In this document: positions 52,278 through 62,024 of the stretch, in pieces
Layout of the letters: every line of letters begins with the position of its first letter
How positions within the stretch are numbered: the stretch's first letter is position 1
Source of the DNA: Microbacterium sp. LWS13-1.2
GTDB taxonomy: Bacteria > Actinomycetota > Actinomycetes > Actinomycetales > Microbacteriaceae
Assembly (NCBI RefSeq): GCF_040144835.1
Contig: NZ_CP151632.1
Span: 3,782,001 to 3,846,000, forward strand
DNA: 64,000 bases
Direction: 5' to 3'
Translations under genes and position numbers: made by a program
The notes under the pieces: generated by a model
Seen by the model: only the letters and a program-made list of their open reading frames with translations
The model's database searches: none
Told to the model about the DNA's origin: nothing

Positions 52278-53882
52278 ATGGCCGGACCGAGCCACGACCC
52301 CGCCCTGTATCGCACCCGCGACGTCGTCCCGGTCCGCCGGGCGCTCGTGTCGGTGAGCGACAAGACCGATCTGCTCGCCCTGGGCGAGGCGCTCGCCGCG
52401 GCGGGCGTCGAGATCGTTTCGACGGGCGGCTCCGCCACCCTGCTGCGTGAGGCCGGTCACACCGTGACCGACGTGTCGAGCGTCACCGGGTTCCCCGAGT
52501 CGCTCGACGGCCGCGTCAAGACGCTGCACCCGAGCGTGCACGCCGGCCTCCTCGCCGACCTGCGCCTCGAGGACCACGAGCGCCAGCTCGACGAGCTCGA
52601 CATCGCGCCGTTCGAGCTGGTCGTGGTGAACCTCTACCCGTTCGTCGAGACCGTGCGCTCGGGCGCCCAGGGCGACGACGTCGTCGAGCAGATCGACATC
52701 GGCGGCCCCGCCATGGTGCGTGCGTCGGCGAAGAACTACGCCAACGTCGCGATCGTCGTCTCGCCATCGTCATACCCGGCCGTGATCGAGGCGGTCCGTG
52801 CCGGGGGCACGAGCCTCGCGCAGCGTCGAGAGCTCGCCGCCCGCGCGTTCGCCCACACCGCCGAGTACGACCGCGCGGTCGCCACCTGGTTCTCGGAGGG
52901 GACGCTCACCGAGGAGGACCTGCCCGCGCACCTCACGATCAAGGCCGAGCGCCTCGCGACGCTCCGCTACGGCGAGAACTCGCACCAGTGCGCGGCGATC
53001 TACACGCGCAACGGCGGCCACGGCATCGCCCAGGCGACCCAGCTGCAGGGCAAGGAGATGTCGTACAACAACTACGTCGACGCGGATGCGGCGCTCCGGG
53101 CCGCGTTCGACATGGTCAAGCCGGCGGTCGCGATCATCAAGCACGCGAACCCCTGCGGCATCGCCGTCGCGGCGCCCAACGCACTCGACCCGATCGCAAG
53201 CGCGCACCTGCGCGCCCACGAGTGCGACCCCGTCTCGGCCTACGGCGGCGTGATCGCCGCCAACGGCACGGTGACGCTCAAGATGGCCGAGAACCTCAAG
53301 GACATCTTCACCGAGGTCATCGTGGCGCCCTCGTTCGAGCCCGAGGCGCTCGAGGTCTTCAAGGCGAAGAAGAACCTGCGACTGCTGCAGCTGCCGCAGG
53401 ACTGGCAGCAGGAGCGCATGGACGTGCGCCTCGTCTCGGGCGGGCTGCTGCTGCAGGACGCCGACCGGTTCCCCGACGACATCGAGTCGGTCGCGAAGGA
53501 CTGGCAGCTCGTGTCGGGAGAGCGCCCGGCCGACGAGGACATGACGAACCTCATCTTCGCGTGGAAGGCCTGCCGGGCTGTGAAATCGAACGCGATCGTG
53601 CTCGCCAAGGGCTCCGCGACGGTGGGCATCGGCATGGGCCAGGTCAATCGCGTCGACTCCTGCCGACTCGCCGTCGAGCGCGCCGGCGACCGCGCCGCGG
53701 GCTCGGTCGCGGCATCCGACGCGTTCTTCCCGTTCGCCGACGGACCGCAGATCCTGCTCGACGCCGGCATCTCGGCGATCATCCAGCCCGGCGGCTCGGT
53801 GCGCGACGACGAGGTGATCGCCGCCGCCCAGGCGGCGAACGTCACCATGTTCTTCACGGGAGAGCGCCACTTCTTCCACTGA
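52278..53882 (+). CDS. purH: bifunctional AICAR transformylase/IMP cyclohydrolase
   Basis: This 534-residue protein performs the last two steps of IMP synthesis. The N-terminal MGS-like cyclohydrolase part has [19 protein letters not shown] and STGGSATLL. The transformylase part has [14 protein letters not shown], the catalytic [10 protein letters not shown] (Lys-His) and [12 protein letters not shown], and it ends RHFFH. GAGGAG precedes the ATG. Confidence 0.97.
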   Translation: MAGPSHDPALYRTRDVVPVRRALVSVSDKTDLLALGEALAAAGVEIVSTGGSATLLREAGHTVTDVSSVTGFPESLDGRVKTLHPSVHAGLLADLRLEDHERQLDELDIAPFELVVVNLYPFVETVRSGAQGDDVVEQIDIGGPAMVRASAKNYANVAIVVSPSSYPAVIEAVRAGGTSLAQRRELAARAFAHTAEYDRAVATWFSEGTLTEEDLPAHLTIKAERLATLRYGENSHQCAAIYTRNGGHGIAQATQLQGKEMSYNNYVDADAALRAAFDMVKPAVAIIKHANPCGIAVAAPNALDPIASAHLRAHECDPVSAYGGVIAANGTVTLKMAENLKDIFTEVIVAPSFEPEALEVFKAKKNLRLLQLPQDWQQERMDVRLVSGGLLLQDADRFPDDIESVAKDWQLVSGERPADEDMTNLIFAWKACRAVKSNAIVLAKGSATVGIGMGQVNRVDSCRLAVERAGDRAAGSVAASDAFFPFADGPQILLDAGISAIIQPGGSVRDDEVIAAAQAANVTMFFTGERHFFH

Positions 53883-53982
53883 GACGACCGTCGCTCGGGG
53901 CGGGTCGGCGCCGCCGCCCGCGTGGGTATGGGTCCATTTCCCCATGTCCCCGCTCCGGGCGGGAGCAGCGGCGTCCGCCGGA

Positions 53983-53988
53983 TAGGGT
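53983..53988 (+). promoter_or_regulatory. -10 box of the T7SS locus promoter
   Basis: TAGGGT is 29 bases upstream of the GTG at 54018. The expected transcription start near 53995 excludes the ATG at 53991 and leaves a leader with an AGGAGG site five bases before the GTG. Confidence 0.5.
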
Positions 53989-54017
53989 CGATGCGGAGCG
54001 TTCGCCAGGAGGATCCG

Positions 54018-55415
54018 GTGATTTGGGAGATCGACGACTCGACACACGCCGTCGAGGGCCTCGATGGACGCGGTCGGCCGAGGCCGGAGTACGCCGCGTC
54101 CCTCGGGCTGCGCATGGCGCCCTTCGGGCGGCGCGTGCTGGCGACATCGATCGAGCTGGGCATCCTCGTGGTGCTCCAGCTGCCGCTGCTGCTCGTCTCG
54201 CTTCCGGTGCTCCTCAACGCCGCCGCGTCCGCCGACCCGGCCGCAGCGCTCACGGACGCCGGCAACCTCGGCCTCGTGATCGCGTGCGCGGCCGCGTCAT
54301 CGGCCTTGACGACCGCGTTCGTCGTCCTGCAACTGGTCCTGCACGGCCGCAAGGGCACCACGGTGGGCAAGGCCGCGACCGGCATCCGCTCGGTCAACGT
54401 GCGCACGCTGGAGCGGCCCGGATTCTGGCGCGGCGCGGTCGTGCGGTACCTGGTGCTCGGAGCCAGCTTCCTCGTCCCCCTCGTCGGACCCGTCCTCGTG
54501 ATCGCCTGCTCCCCGCTGTTCGACCCGGAGCGTCGAGGGCGCGGATGGGCCGACATGGCGGGCGCCACCTGGTTCGTGGACGCGCGGAACGGCCTCAACC
54601 CCTACGACGCGAAGCGCATGCGGATCGCCCGCAAGACGGCGGCGACGGATCTCGCCGACGAGCGCAGCGAGCTGCCGTCGCTGGCGACCTCGGCGGTGGC
54701 CCCTGGCTCCGGCGCCTACATCCCCGTGACCCGCAGCAGCGGGGGAGTCGTGGGCGCGCCCCGCGGGGAGGCGTACACCGCGGGCGCCGCGCCGGGCGGA
54801 ACGGATGCCGCGGCCGTCGCACCGAGTGCAGCGGCCGTGGATCCTGGTGCCCCTGCCGCGGGAGCGGCGGCACCAGCGACCCGCGAGCCGGTCCATCCCG
54901 CCGTCGCCTCGCCGACGGGGGCGGCGGCAGCCGGCCCCGGCGTCCCCTGGACACCGCCGCGGCTGCTGCCGGACGCGGCGCCGCCCGCCGGACCGCCGCG
55001 GCCCGCTGCCGCGCGTCCTGCCGCGCGGGCACGCCCCGGCACGCCCGCCGTCGCCGCGCCGCCGGTGGCAGATGCGTCGTCGTCCCCGGCCGTCGTGCTG
55101 GAGTTCGACACCGGCGCGCGCATCGCCCTCCCCGGTGCCGGCATCCTGATCGGACGCGATCCCTCGCCCGCGCCGGGCGACAACGGGCTCACCCTCGTCC
55201 CGATCGAGGATCCGACGAAGTCGATCTCCAAGACCCATCTCGCGCTGCTGCGCACGGGCGGCGCCATCATCGCTGTCGACCGTGCATCGACGAACGGCAG
55301 CGCGCTCATCCGCGATGGCGCGGAGCACTCCCTTCCGCCCGGTCAGGGGGTCACGGTCCGCAGCGGCGACACCCTCCTGCTGGGCGACCGGCGAGCGCTC
55401 ATCCGCATCGGCTGA
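54018..55415 (+). CDS. RDD-FHA fusion membrane protein of the T7SS locus
   Basis: This 465-residue protein has an RDD domain with three membrane helices (about 30-190; FGRRVLATSIELGILVVLQL, GRKGTTVGKAATGIRSVN). A long A/P/G-rich linker follows (about 225-360), then a C-terminal FHA domain (about 360-465; ILIGRDPSP, SISKTHLAL, STNGSAL). FHA domains bind phosphothreonine, which would tie the membrane protein to Ser/Thr kinase signalling. AGGAGG fixes the GTG start. It lies 21 bases before the secretion ATPase gene and is probably an accessory T7SS component. Confidence 0.87.
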   Translation: MIWEIDDSTHAVEGLDGRGRPRPEYAASLGLRMAPFGRRVLATSIELGILVVLQLPLLLVSLPVLLNAAASADPAAALTDAGNLGLVIACAAASSALTTAFVVLQLVLHGRKGTTVGKAATGIRSVNVRTLERPGFWRGAVVRYLVLGASFLVPLVGPVLVIACSPLFDPERRGRGWADMAGATWFVDARNGLNPYDAKRMRIARKTAATDLADERSELPSLATSAVAPGSGAYIPVTRSSGGVVGAPRGEAYTAGAAPGGTDAAAVAPSAAAVDPGAPAAGAAAPATREPVHPAVASPTGAAAAGPGVPWTPPRLLPDAAPPAGPPRPAAARPAARARPGTPAVAAPPVADASSSPAVVLEFDTGARIALPGAGILIGRDPSPAPGDNGLTLVPIEDPTKSISKTHLALLRTGGAIIAVDRASTNGSALIRDGAEHSLPPGQGVTVRSGDTLLLGDRRALIRIG

Positions 55416-55436
55416 CGCAGACCCCGAGGACAACGC

Positions 55437-58400
55437 ATGAGACTCAGACTCACACTCCAGCGGCGAGACGCGCAGCAGATCGACATCGTCGTCACCTCCG
55501 ACACCACGGCGACCGTGCAGGACGTGGCCAGGCACATTGTCGACACCGACCCGGCTCGCGAGACGTCCGCCTCTCCGCGCGATGTGCTGACACTCAAGGT
55601 GGCACCGCCCACCTCGTCGACCTTCACCATGCTCGCGCCCGACATGCTGATCAGCGACGCCGCCGTCGGCTCGGGCTTCATCGCATCGATCGTGAACCTC
55701 GGAGAGGACTACGTCGCGTCGCGGGCGGTCGGCGGTCCACCGGCCGCGATCCTCTCGGTCGTCGGCGGCCCGCTCGTCGGACGCGAGTTCCCGCTGCCGC
55801 GCGGCCACTTCACCATCGGGCGCGCCGCCGGCAACGACATCGTGCTCGACGATCCGCTGATCTCCAAGGTGCATGCGCGCATCGAGGTCGGCGGTTCGGT
55901 CGAGCTCGTCGACCTGAACTCGGCCAACGGCATCGTGGTCGACGGCGGTCTGGTCCAGCGCCTCCGCGTCATCCCTGGGCAGCGGTTCTCGCTCGGCGAC
56001 ACCGACGTGGTCGTCCGCATGGTCCAGGACTTCGCGCCCGTCGAGCAGGACCCGGTGCTCGAGCGCGGCGGATCGCTGCTGTTCAACCGCAGCCCGCGCG
56101 TCGAGCCTCGCTACATCGGGGAAGAGCTCCCGGAGCCGCGGATGCCGAAGGATCCGGTCACGCGGCTGTTCCCGTGGCCGATGCTCGTCGCACCGCTCAT
56201 CCTCGGCATGGCGCTGTTCGCGATGAACGGCAACCCCCGGTCGCTCCTCGTCGTCATCATGTCGCCGCTGATGCTGCTCGGCAACTTCATCTCCCAGCGC
56301 ACTCAGGTGGGCCAGCGCGCCCGCAAAGAGACGGAGATCTTCGAGCGCACCTTCGAGGAGCTGGAAGAGACGCTCTACCGCGAGCGCCCGCGCGAGCGCG
56401 AGATCCGCAATGCGGAGGCGCCGCCGGTGGCGGTGGTGTTCGAAGAGGCGATGCGGCTCGGCCCGATGCTGTGGACGCGGCGTCCAGAGCACTGGAACTT
56501 CCTCTCGGTGCGGCTGGGCATCACCGAGGCCCCGTCGCGCACGACGGTGAAGCGATCCGAGACGCCGGAGGCACTGCAGGAGTTCGTCGATCGCGTCGAC
56601 CGGCTGCGAGACCGCTACCGCACCATCGACGGCGTGCCGGTGCTGGAGTCGCTGCAGAGCGTGGGCGTGATCGGCGTCGCCGGCGGCGACCGCGAAGCCG
56701 CCGATGCGCTGCGCGGCCTGTGCGTGCAGCTGTTCGGCCTGCACTCTCCCAACGAGCTGGTCGCCATCGCGCTGACCGAGCCCCGCTGGGCGACGCAGCT
56801 CGAGTGGCTGAAGTGGCTGCCCCACACCTCCAGCGAGCGCAGTCCGTTCCGCGACATGCCCCTGTCGGACTCGGCGTCGACCGGCGCGGCGCTGCTGTCG
56901 GGCCTGGAGGAACTGGTGATGCAGCGGTCGAAGGCCGCATCGTCGCCACGACTGCCCCTCGCCGACGACTGGGATCCGATGCGCTACGGCACCGATGTGC
57001 GCCGCGCTGCCGAAGAGGCCACGTTCCCCGGCCAGACGGCGGTCGTCGTCATCGTCACCGCCGACGCGCCCGTCGACCGGGCCCGGCTGACCCAGGTGCT
57101 CGAGCGCGGCGCCGACGTCGGCGTGTACGGACTGTTCGTCGCCCCCATGGTCGACGCGCTGCCCGCGGTGTGCCGAAGCTTCCTCGACGTCACGAACGGG
57201 CTCGAGCGTGCGCGCGCGGGGACGGTCCGCAGCGGTGTCGACTATCCCGAGACGGCGGTGGAGGGAGTCTCGAACGAGCTGATGACGGTCCTCGCGAAGC
57301 GGCTCGCGCCGGTGGTGGACTCCAGCACGGTGATCGAGGACTCGTCCGACATCCCGAACTCCGTGATGTTCCTCTCCCTGGTCGGATCGGAGATGGCCTC
57401 GGAGCCTTCCTTCGCGATCGAGCGCTGGCGCGAGAACAACACCATCCTGGATCGCTCGGGCGCGGTCCTCCCGCGACTGAAGAAGGCGGGCACGCTGCGC
57501 GCGATCGTCGGCCAGGGCGCCACGGACGCGATGGCGCTCGACCTGCGGACGCAGGGCCCGCACGCCCTGGTGGGCGGCACCACCGGAGCCGGCAAGTCCG
57601 AGTTCCTGCAGGCGTGGGTGCTCGGCATGGCGGCGGCCCACAGCCCCGACCGCGTCACGTTCCTGTTCGTCGACTACAAGGGCGGCTCGGCATTCGCCGA
57701 CTGCGTCGATCTGCCGCACTGCGTCGGCCTCGTGACCGACCTGAGCCCGCACCTCGTCCGCCGCGCGCTGACGAGCCTGCGCGCCGAGCTGCACCACCGC
57801 GAGCACCTGTTCAACCGCAAGAAGGCCAAGGACCTCCTCGAGCTGGAGAAGCGGCGCGATCCCGACACGCCGCCCGCGCTGGTGCTCGTCATCGACGAGT
57901 TCGCCGCGCTCGCGGGGGAGGTGCCGGAGTTCGTCGATGGCGTCGTCGACATCGCCCAGCGAGGCCGATCGCTCGGCATCCACCTGATCATGGCCACCCA
58001 GCGCCCTGCCGGGGTGATCAAGGACAACCTGCGCGCCAACACCAACCTGCGCGTCGCGCTGCGCATGGCCGACGAGTCCGACTCGAAGGACGTCGTCGGC
58101 GATCCGGTGGCGGCCCGCTTCGATCCCGGCATCCCCGGTCGCGGGATCGCCAAGACGGGGCCCGGTCGTCTCGTGTCGTTCCAGTCCGCCTACGCCGGCG
58201 GATGGAGCAGCGACCAGGCGCCCGCGGCGGACGTCGCCGTCGCCCAGCTGCGGTTCGGCTCGGTGCAGCGGTGGGAGCTCCCCGACTCGGGCGAGTCCGA
58301 CTCGCACGACGTCGACCCCGGCCCCAACGACCAGAAGCGGCTCGTGGCGACGCTCGTGGCGGCCGCCGACGTGGCGGGCATCCCCGCGCCGCGCCGTCCG

Positions 58401-59966
58401 TGGCTCGACGACCTCGAGACCACGGTCGACATCCGCCAGCTGCGGGCCGGGCGCGCCGGGTTCATCCTGCTCGGCAAGCGCGACGTCCCCGAGCGTCAGC
58501 TGCAGGAGCCGGTGTACTTCGAACCCGACCGCGACGGGTCGCTGCTCGTGTACGGCACCAGCGGATCGGGCAAGTCGACGGTGCTGCGCACCGTCGCGAT
58601 CGCAGCGGCGACGGGCCGCCGCCCGGAGAACGTGGCCGTGTACGGGCTAGATTTCGGCGCCGGCGCGCTCAAGAGCCTCGAGGTGCTGCCGCACGTCGGC
58701 TCGATCATCCCCGGGGACGACGCCGAGCGCGTGCAGCGCATCATGCGGTCACTGGGAGCCATCCTCGACGACCGGGGCAAGCGGTTCAGCGCCGCCAACG
58801 CGTCGAGCATCGCCGAATACCGCGAGCTGACGGGTCGCGACGAGGCGCGCATCATCATGCTCCTGGACGGTCTGCCGCAGTTCCGCGCGGAGTGGGAGTC
58901 CACGACCGCGCGCATGCCGTTCTATCAGGCGTTCATGCGCATCCTGGGAGAAGGCCGCCCCCTCGGCGTGCACGTCGTCGCCACGGCCGACCGGTCGGGA
59001 TCGGTCCCGACCGCCATCAGCTCGAACGTGTCCCGCCGCGTCGTCCTGCGACTCTCGGACGAGAACGCGTACGCCCTGCTCAACGCGCCGAAGGACGTCC
59101 TCGACGAGCGATCGGCGCCCGGACGGGCCATCGTGGACGGCTTCGAGACCCAGATCGCGGTGCTCGGCGGAACGCCGAACGTGGCGGAGCAGACCAAGCT
59201 GCTCACCCAGTGGGCGCAGGATCTCCGTGTCGCGGGCGCGCGCGAGGTCGAAGAGATCGGGTCGCTGCCCACACGGCTGCAGTCCACGGCCATGCCGGAT
59301 CGCATCGGCGACTTCCCCGCGCTCGGCGTCGCCGAGGACACCCTCGCGGCGCGCGACTTCGATCCCATCGGCACCTTCGTGGTGACGGGACCGCCGCTGT
59401 CGGGCAAGACGAACGCGATGAAGGCGCTCATCACCTCGATGACGCGCTTCGATCCCGGCGTGCGGCTGTTCCACTTCGGCGGCCGCCGCTCGCAGCTCAA
59501 GGAGTTCGCGCCGTGGATGCGCAGCGCGACGACCCCCGACGAGGCGAAGGACCTCGCGACCGAGCTCGCCGACCTGGTCGGCGACGAGTCGCTCGAGGCG
59601 CGACTCCTGATCGTCATCGAGGATGTCCCGCAGTTCGCCGACACGCCGGCCGAGCGCCCGCTCAAGGCGCTGTTCCAGGCAGTCAACCGCAGCGAGCACC
59701 TGCTGATCGGCGATGCCGACGTCAGCCAGATCGCCAGCGGGTTCGGGCTCATCGGCGACTTCAAGGGCGGCCGCAAGGGCATCGTGCTGCGTCCGGACGC
59801 CTTCGACGGCGACGCCATCTTCAAGGTGCCGTTCCCGAAGGTCAAGCGCTCCGACTTCCCGGAGGGCCGCGGCATCTTCGTCCAGTCGGGGCGCGCCGTC
59901 ACGGTGCAGATGCCGCTCGTCGAGGGATCCACGCTGGAGGTGCCGCAGACCGCGGTCCAGCGATGA
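55437..59966 (+). CDS. type VII secretion FtsK/SpoIIIE ATPase, EssC/EccC-like with FHA domain
   Basis: This 1509-residue protein is the motor of a type VII secretion system. The N-terminal part resembles the EssC ubiquitin-like/FHA region, with an FHA domain at about 102-195 (FTIGRAAGNDIVL, ISKVHARIE). Two membrane helices follow at about 247-287. Three FtsK-type ATPase domains carry Walker A lysines at Lys720 (GGTTGAGKSE), Lys1046 (GTSGSGKST) and Lys1324 (GPPLSGKTN). The layout is closer to firmicute EssC than to mycobacterial EccC. It should recognise WXG100 substrates such as those encoded just downstream. Confidence 0.94.
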   Translation: MRLRLTLQRRDAQQIDIVVTSDTTATVQDVARHIVDTDPARETSASPRDVLTLKVAPPTSSTFTMLAPDMLISDAAVGSGFIASIVNLGEDYVASRAVGGPPAAILSVVGGPLVGREFPLPRGHFTIGRAAGNDIVLDDPLISKVHARIEVGGSVELVDLNSANGIVVDGGLVQRLRVIPGQRFSLGDTDVVVRMVQDFAPVEQDPVLERGGSLLFNRSPRVEPRYIGEELPEPRMPKDPVTRLFPWPMLVAPLILGMALFAMNGNPRSLLVVIMSPLMLLGNFISQRTQVGQRARKETEIFERTFEELEETLYRERPREREIRNAEAPPVAVVFEEAMRLGPMLWTRRPEHWNFLSVRLGITEAPSRTTVKRSETPEALQEFVDRVDRLRDRYRTIDGVPVLESLQSVGVIGVAGGDREAADALRGLCVQLFGLHSPNELVAIALTEPRWATQLEWLKWLPHTSSERSPFRDMPLSDSASTGAALLSGLEELVMQRSKAASSPRLPLADDWDPMRYGTDVRRAAEEATFPGQTAVVVIVTADAPVDRARLTQVLERGADVGVYGLFVAPMVDALPAVCRSFLDVTNGLERARAGTVRSGVDYPETAVEGVSNELMTVLAKRLAPVVDSSTVIEDSSDIPNSVMFLSLVGSEMASEPSFAIERWRENNTILDRSGAVLPRLKKAGTLRAIVGQGATDAMALDLRTQGPHALVGGTTGAGKSEFLQAWVLGMAAAHSPDRVTFLFVDYKGGSAFADCVDLPHCVGLVTDLSPHLVRRALTSLRAELHHREHLFNRKKAKDLLELEKRRDPDTPPALVLVIDEFAALAGEVPEFVDGVVDIAQRGRSLGIHLIMATQRPAGVIKDNLRANTNLRVALRMADESDSKDVVGDPVAARFDPGIPGRGIAKTGPGRLVSFQSAYAGGWSSDQAPAADVAVAQLRFGSVQRWELPDSGESDSHDVDPGPNDQKRLVATLVAAADVAGIPAPRRPWLDDLETTVDIRQLRAGRAGFILLGKRDVPERQLQEPVYFEPDRDGSLLVYGTSGSGKSTVLRTVAIAAATGRRPENVAVYGLDFGAGALKSLEVLPHVGSIIPGDDAERVQRIMRSLGAILDDRGKRFSAANASSIAEYRELTGRDEARIIMLLDGLPQFRAEWESTTARMPFYQAFMRILGEGRPLGVHVVATADRSGSVPTAISSNVSRRVVLRLSDENAYALLNAPKDVLDERSAPGRAIVDGFETQIAVLGGTPNVAEQTKLLTQWAQDLRVAGAREVEEIGSLPTRLQSTAMPDRIGDFPALGVAEDTLAARDFDPIGTFVVTGPPLSGKTNAMKALITSMTRFDPGVRLFHFGGRRSQLKEFAPWMRSATTPDEAKDLATELADLVGDESLEARLLIVIEDVPQFADTPAERPLKALFQAVNRSEHLLIGDADVSQIASGFGLIGDFKGGRKGIVLRPDAFDGDAIFKVPFPKVKRSDFPEGRGIFVQSGRAVTVQMPLVEGSTLEVPQTAVQR

Positions 59967-59968
59967 CC

Positions 59969-59996
59969 TGGGGACCGGCATGGGGAATGGTCCCCA
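59969..59996 (+). promoter_or_regulatory. hairpin between the secretion ATPase and WXG100 genes
   Basis: TGGGGACC (59969-59976) pairs with GGTCCCCA (59989-59996) immediately after the ATPase stop. It may limit read-through, letting the WXG100 gene use its own promoter in the following 70 bases. Confidence 0.4.
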
Positions 59997-60075
59997 TCGT
60001 GGTCGCAGGCGGGGTTTCGCTAGCTTGGAGTCATCGGCCCGGGGTGGGTCGTGAATCTGAGTGAGGGAGTTGACG

Positions 60076-60363
60076 ATGGCCGATTTCGGTGCTTCGTATG
60101 CGGAGATGGAGCAGGTGGCGTCGTCGCTGTCGCAGGCTCGTGATGACATCCAGGGCCAGTTGGACTCGTTGAAGAGCCAGGTGGACACGCTGCTGGGTGA
60201 GGACTTCAAGACGCAGCACGCTTCGGGCAAGTTCGGTGAGGGTTACACGGAGCTGACGACGGGTCTGAAGGGTGCGGTGGACGGCATCAACGACATGTCG
60301 GAGTCGCTGCTCGGCATGATGCGCGCGATCCAGGACCTCGACCAGCAGCTCGCCGGCGGCTGA
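60076..60363 (+). CDS. WXG100-family protein
   Basis: This 95-residue protein has the size and two-helix layout of WXG100 secretion substrates, beginning MADFGASYAEMEQVASSLSQ. The turn that normally reads W-x-G is LLGEDFKTQ, so the tryptophan and glycine are not conserved. The second helix (YTELTTGLKGAVDGINDMSE) ends LDQQLAGG. GAGGGAG precedes the ATG. Codon choice (frequent GGT, CGT, GCT, TTG) differs from neighbouring genes and may reflect high expression. Confidence 0.82.
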   Translation: MADFGASYAEMEQVASSLSQARDDIQGQLDSLKSQVDTLLGEDFKTQHASGKFGEGYTELTTGLKGAVDGINDMSESLLGMMRAIQDLDQQLAGG

Positions 60364-60379
60364 ACCACCTCCATCGCCG

Positions 60380-60410
60380 GTGCGGCGGGCTTCGCGCCTG
60401 CCCGCCGCAC
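60380..60410 (+). terminator. GC-rich hairpin after the WXG100 gene
   Basis: GTGCGGCGGGC (60380-60390) pairs perfectly with GCCCGCCGCAC (60400-60410) around a nine-base loop. There is no T-tract. It could protect or partly terminate the WXG100 message, giving more of it than of the downstream genes. Confidence 0.55.
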
Positions 60411-60457
60411 GGCGACGGTGACGGTGACGGCGGCGCACGACAATTTGAGGAGTGACG

Positions 60458-60751
60458 GTGGGGGTCAAGGTCAGCTATGACGATCTCGGCGACCTGAGCA
60501 CGCAGCTCAAGCACATCATCGACGAGTTCGAGAGCGCGGGCAGCAGGCGACGGGATCTCGAGGACGCTGTCGAGACGCCGTACGACAAGGACGACCTGAA
60601 GGACGCGGCCCACGACTTCGAGGGCCGGTGGGACGACCGTCGCAAGCGGCTCATGGACAACTGCAAGGGCGTCGCCGAGCACCTCGACGGCGTGATCGCC
60701 GCCTTCAAGGACTTCGACGAAGACGCGGCACGCAAGTCAGAGAACGGATGA
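60458..60751 (+). CDS. WXG100-size helical protein
   Basis: This 97-residue charged protein (start VGVKVSYDDL) has two long helices around ETPYDKDDLKDA and a tryptophan in FEGRWDDRR. GAGGAG five bases upstream supports the GTG at 60458; a GTG at 60452 overlaps that site. The next gene follows after four bases. Position and size suggest a partner or chaperone that pairs with the 402-residue protein, as small WXG-like proteins do for LXG-type substrates; this is inference. Confidence 0.75.
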   Translation: MGVKVSYDDLGDLSTQLKHIIDEFESAGSRRRDLEDAVETPYDKDDLKDAAHDFEGRWDDRRKRLMDNCKGVAEHLDGVIAAFKDFDEDAARKSENG

Positions 60752-60755
60752 CGGA

Positions 60756-61964
60756 ATGACCACGCCTTACATGCCGTCGCACACGCCGGCAGGCACCCTG
60801 ATCGAGAAGCTGCGCGGCGACGCCGGCGACGTCCAGACGCGGGGTCAGCAGATCGTCGACCTCGCGAGCGACATGTCGAGCGCATGGAACCTCATCTCGC
60901 GGCTCGTCGATGACGGCGCCGACATGGAGGGGCAGTCCATCGAGAAGCTCCGCGAGCTGTGCGGCAAGGTCAGCAGCGATCTGTCGGAGGCCGCCGAGCT
61001 CTACGACGCCGTCGGCCCCCACATCCTGACGTACGGCAAGGAGCTCGAGACGTCGAAGGGCGTCATCGACCCGCTCGTCTCGGATCTGCTGGATCTGTGG
61101 GAGGAGTACTACACCCTCAGCCGCACCGCCGACACCGCCGAAGGTGCGGTGCCGAACGAGCCCGACGACGACGCGGACGCTGACGAGCAGTCGGCGTACG
61201 ACACCGCCTCGGCGAACGCCGACGAGAAGCGCGGCCTCGCCAGCGCCAAGCACGCGGACTGGGTGGAGAAGGCGGGGGAGTACGACACCGCCTGGGACAG
61301 CTGGTTCGATGCGTTCGACACCGCCGCGAAGAACATCCGCGAGGGCGTCAGCGGCAAGATCGAGGACGACTGGAAAGACGACCTCCGCGGCGCGCTCGAC
61401 TTCCTGGCGAACGTCCTGGCGGTTGCGGGAATCGTCCTCGCCGTCCTCGCCATCGTGGTGGGCGGCCCCATCATCCTGGCCCTCGCGGCCATCGTGGCGG
61501 TCGCGACCCTCGCTGTCGCCCTCACCCGCAAGCTCGCCTTCGACGACGGCAGCTGGTGGGATGTCGCCTTCGGCGTTCTCGGCGTCATCCCGTTCATCGG
61601 CCCCGCCGCCCGCACGGTCCGCGGCCTGGGCTCGGCATCGGGATGGCGCGCGCTGGGGACGGCGTTCGGCGACGACGCCCTGCGGCTGACCGGCATGAAC
61701 GCCGCCTCCTTCGACGACTGGGCGTCGGGTCTCAACGCCTTGCGCGGCACGACCTTCGCCGACAAGGCGGCGGACTTCTCGGCCGCGCTGTTCTCGGGCA
61801 AGAACATCGACGACTGGGCACGCATGGGCTCGACCGGGCGCGACGCGCTCGCCACGGTCGGCACCGTCTGGGTGGCGCAGTTCCAGATCGTCGGCCAGAT
61901 CAAGGACGCGAGCGGCGGCGCCTTCTCCGGCTCGTTCGACCCTGACCAGAACCCGTTCTCGTGA
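60756..61964 (+). CDS. putative T7SS substrate with helical N-terminus and hydrophobic hairpin
   Basis: This 402-residue protein has an N-terminal helical region of about 200 residues, rich in acidic residues and Ala, resembling the long helical hairpins of LXG/WXG effectors. A hydrophobic double helix follows at about 212-255 (FLANVLAVAGIVLAVLAIVV). A C-terminal part of about 140 residues starts SWWDVAFGVLGVIPFIGPAA and has no toxin motif I recognise. The VIPFIGPAARTVRG stretch resembles the pre-toxin segment seen in polymorphic toxins. No immunity gene is obvious next to it. Confidence 0.7.
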   Translation: MTTPYMPSHTPAGTLIEKLRGDAGDVQTRGQQIVDLASDMSSAWNLISRLVDDGADMEGQSIEKLRELCGKVSSDLSEAAELYDAVGPHILTYGKELETSKGVIDPLVSDLLDLWEEYYTLSRTADTAEGAVPNEPDDDADADEQSAYDTASANADEKRGLASAKHADWVEKAGEYDTAWDSWFDAFDTAAKNIREGVSGKIEDDWKDDLRGALDFLANVLAVAGIVLAVLAIVVGGPIILALAAIVAVATLAVALTRKLAFDDGSWWDVAFGVLGVIPFIGPAARTVRGLGSASGWRALGTAFGDDALRLTGMNAASFDDWASGLNALRGTTFADKAADFSAALFSGKNIDDWARMGSTGRDALATVGTVWVAQFQIVGQIKDASGGAFSGSFDPDQNPFS

Positions 61965-62024
61965 CATGCACCGTGCGGCATCGCACGGCGCGGAACGGGG
62001 GCCCGGGGATGGGAGACTTGTCGG

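Noticed and set aside
54297..58307. 1336-residue minus-strand open frame
   Set aside because: Antisense shadow of the T7SS genes, with no recognisable domain.
52988..60064. 2358-residue plus-strand open frame
   Set aside because: Arginine- and proline-rich shadow of purH, the RDD-FHA gene and the secretion ATPase, which occupy other frames with clear family motifs.
59964..60064. Short frame after the secretion ATPase (MTWGPAWGM...)
   Set aside because: It has no ribosome-binding site or family match and contains the intergenic hairpin and the likely WXG100 promoter.
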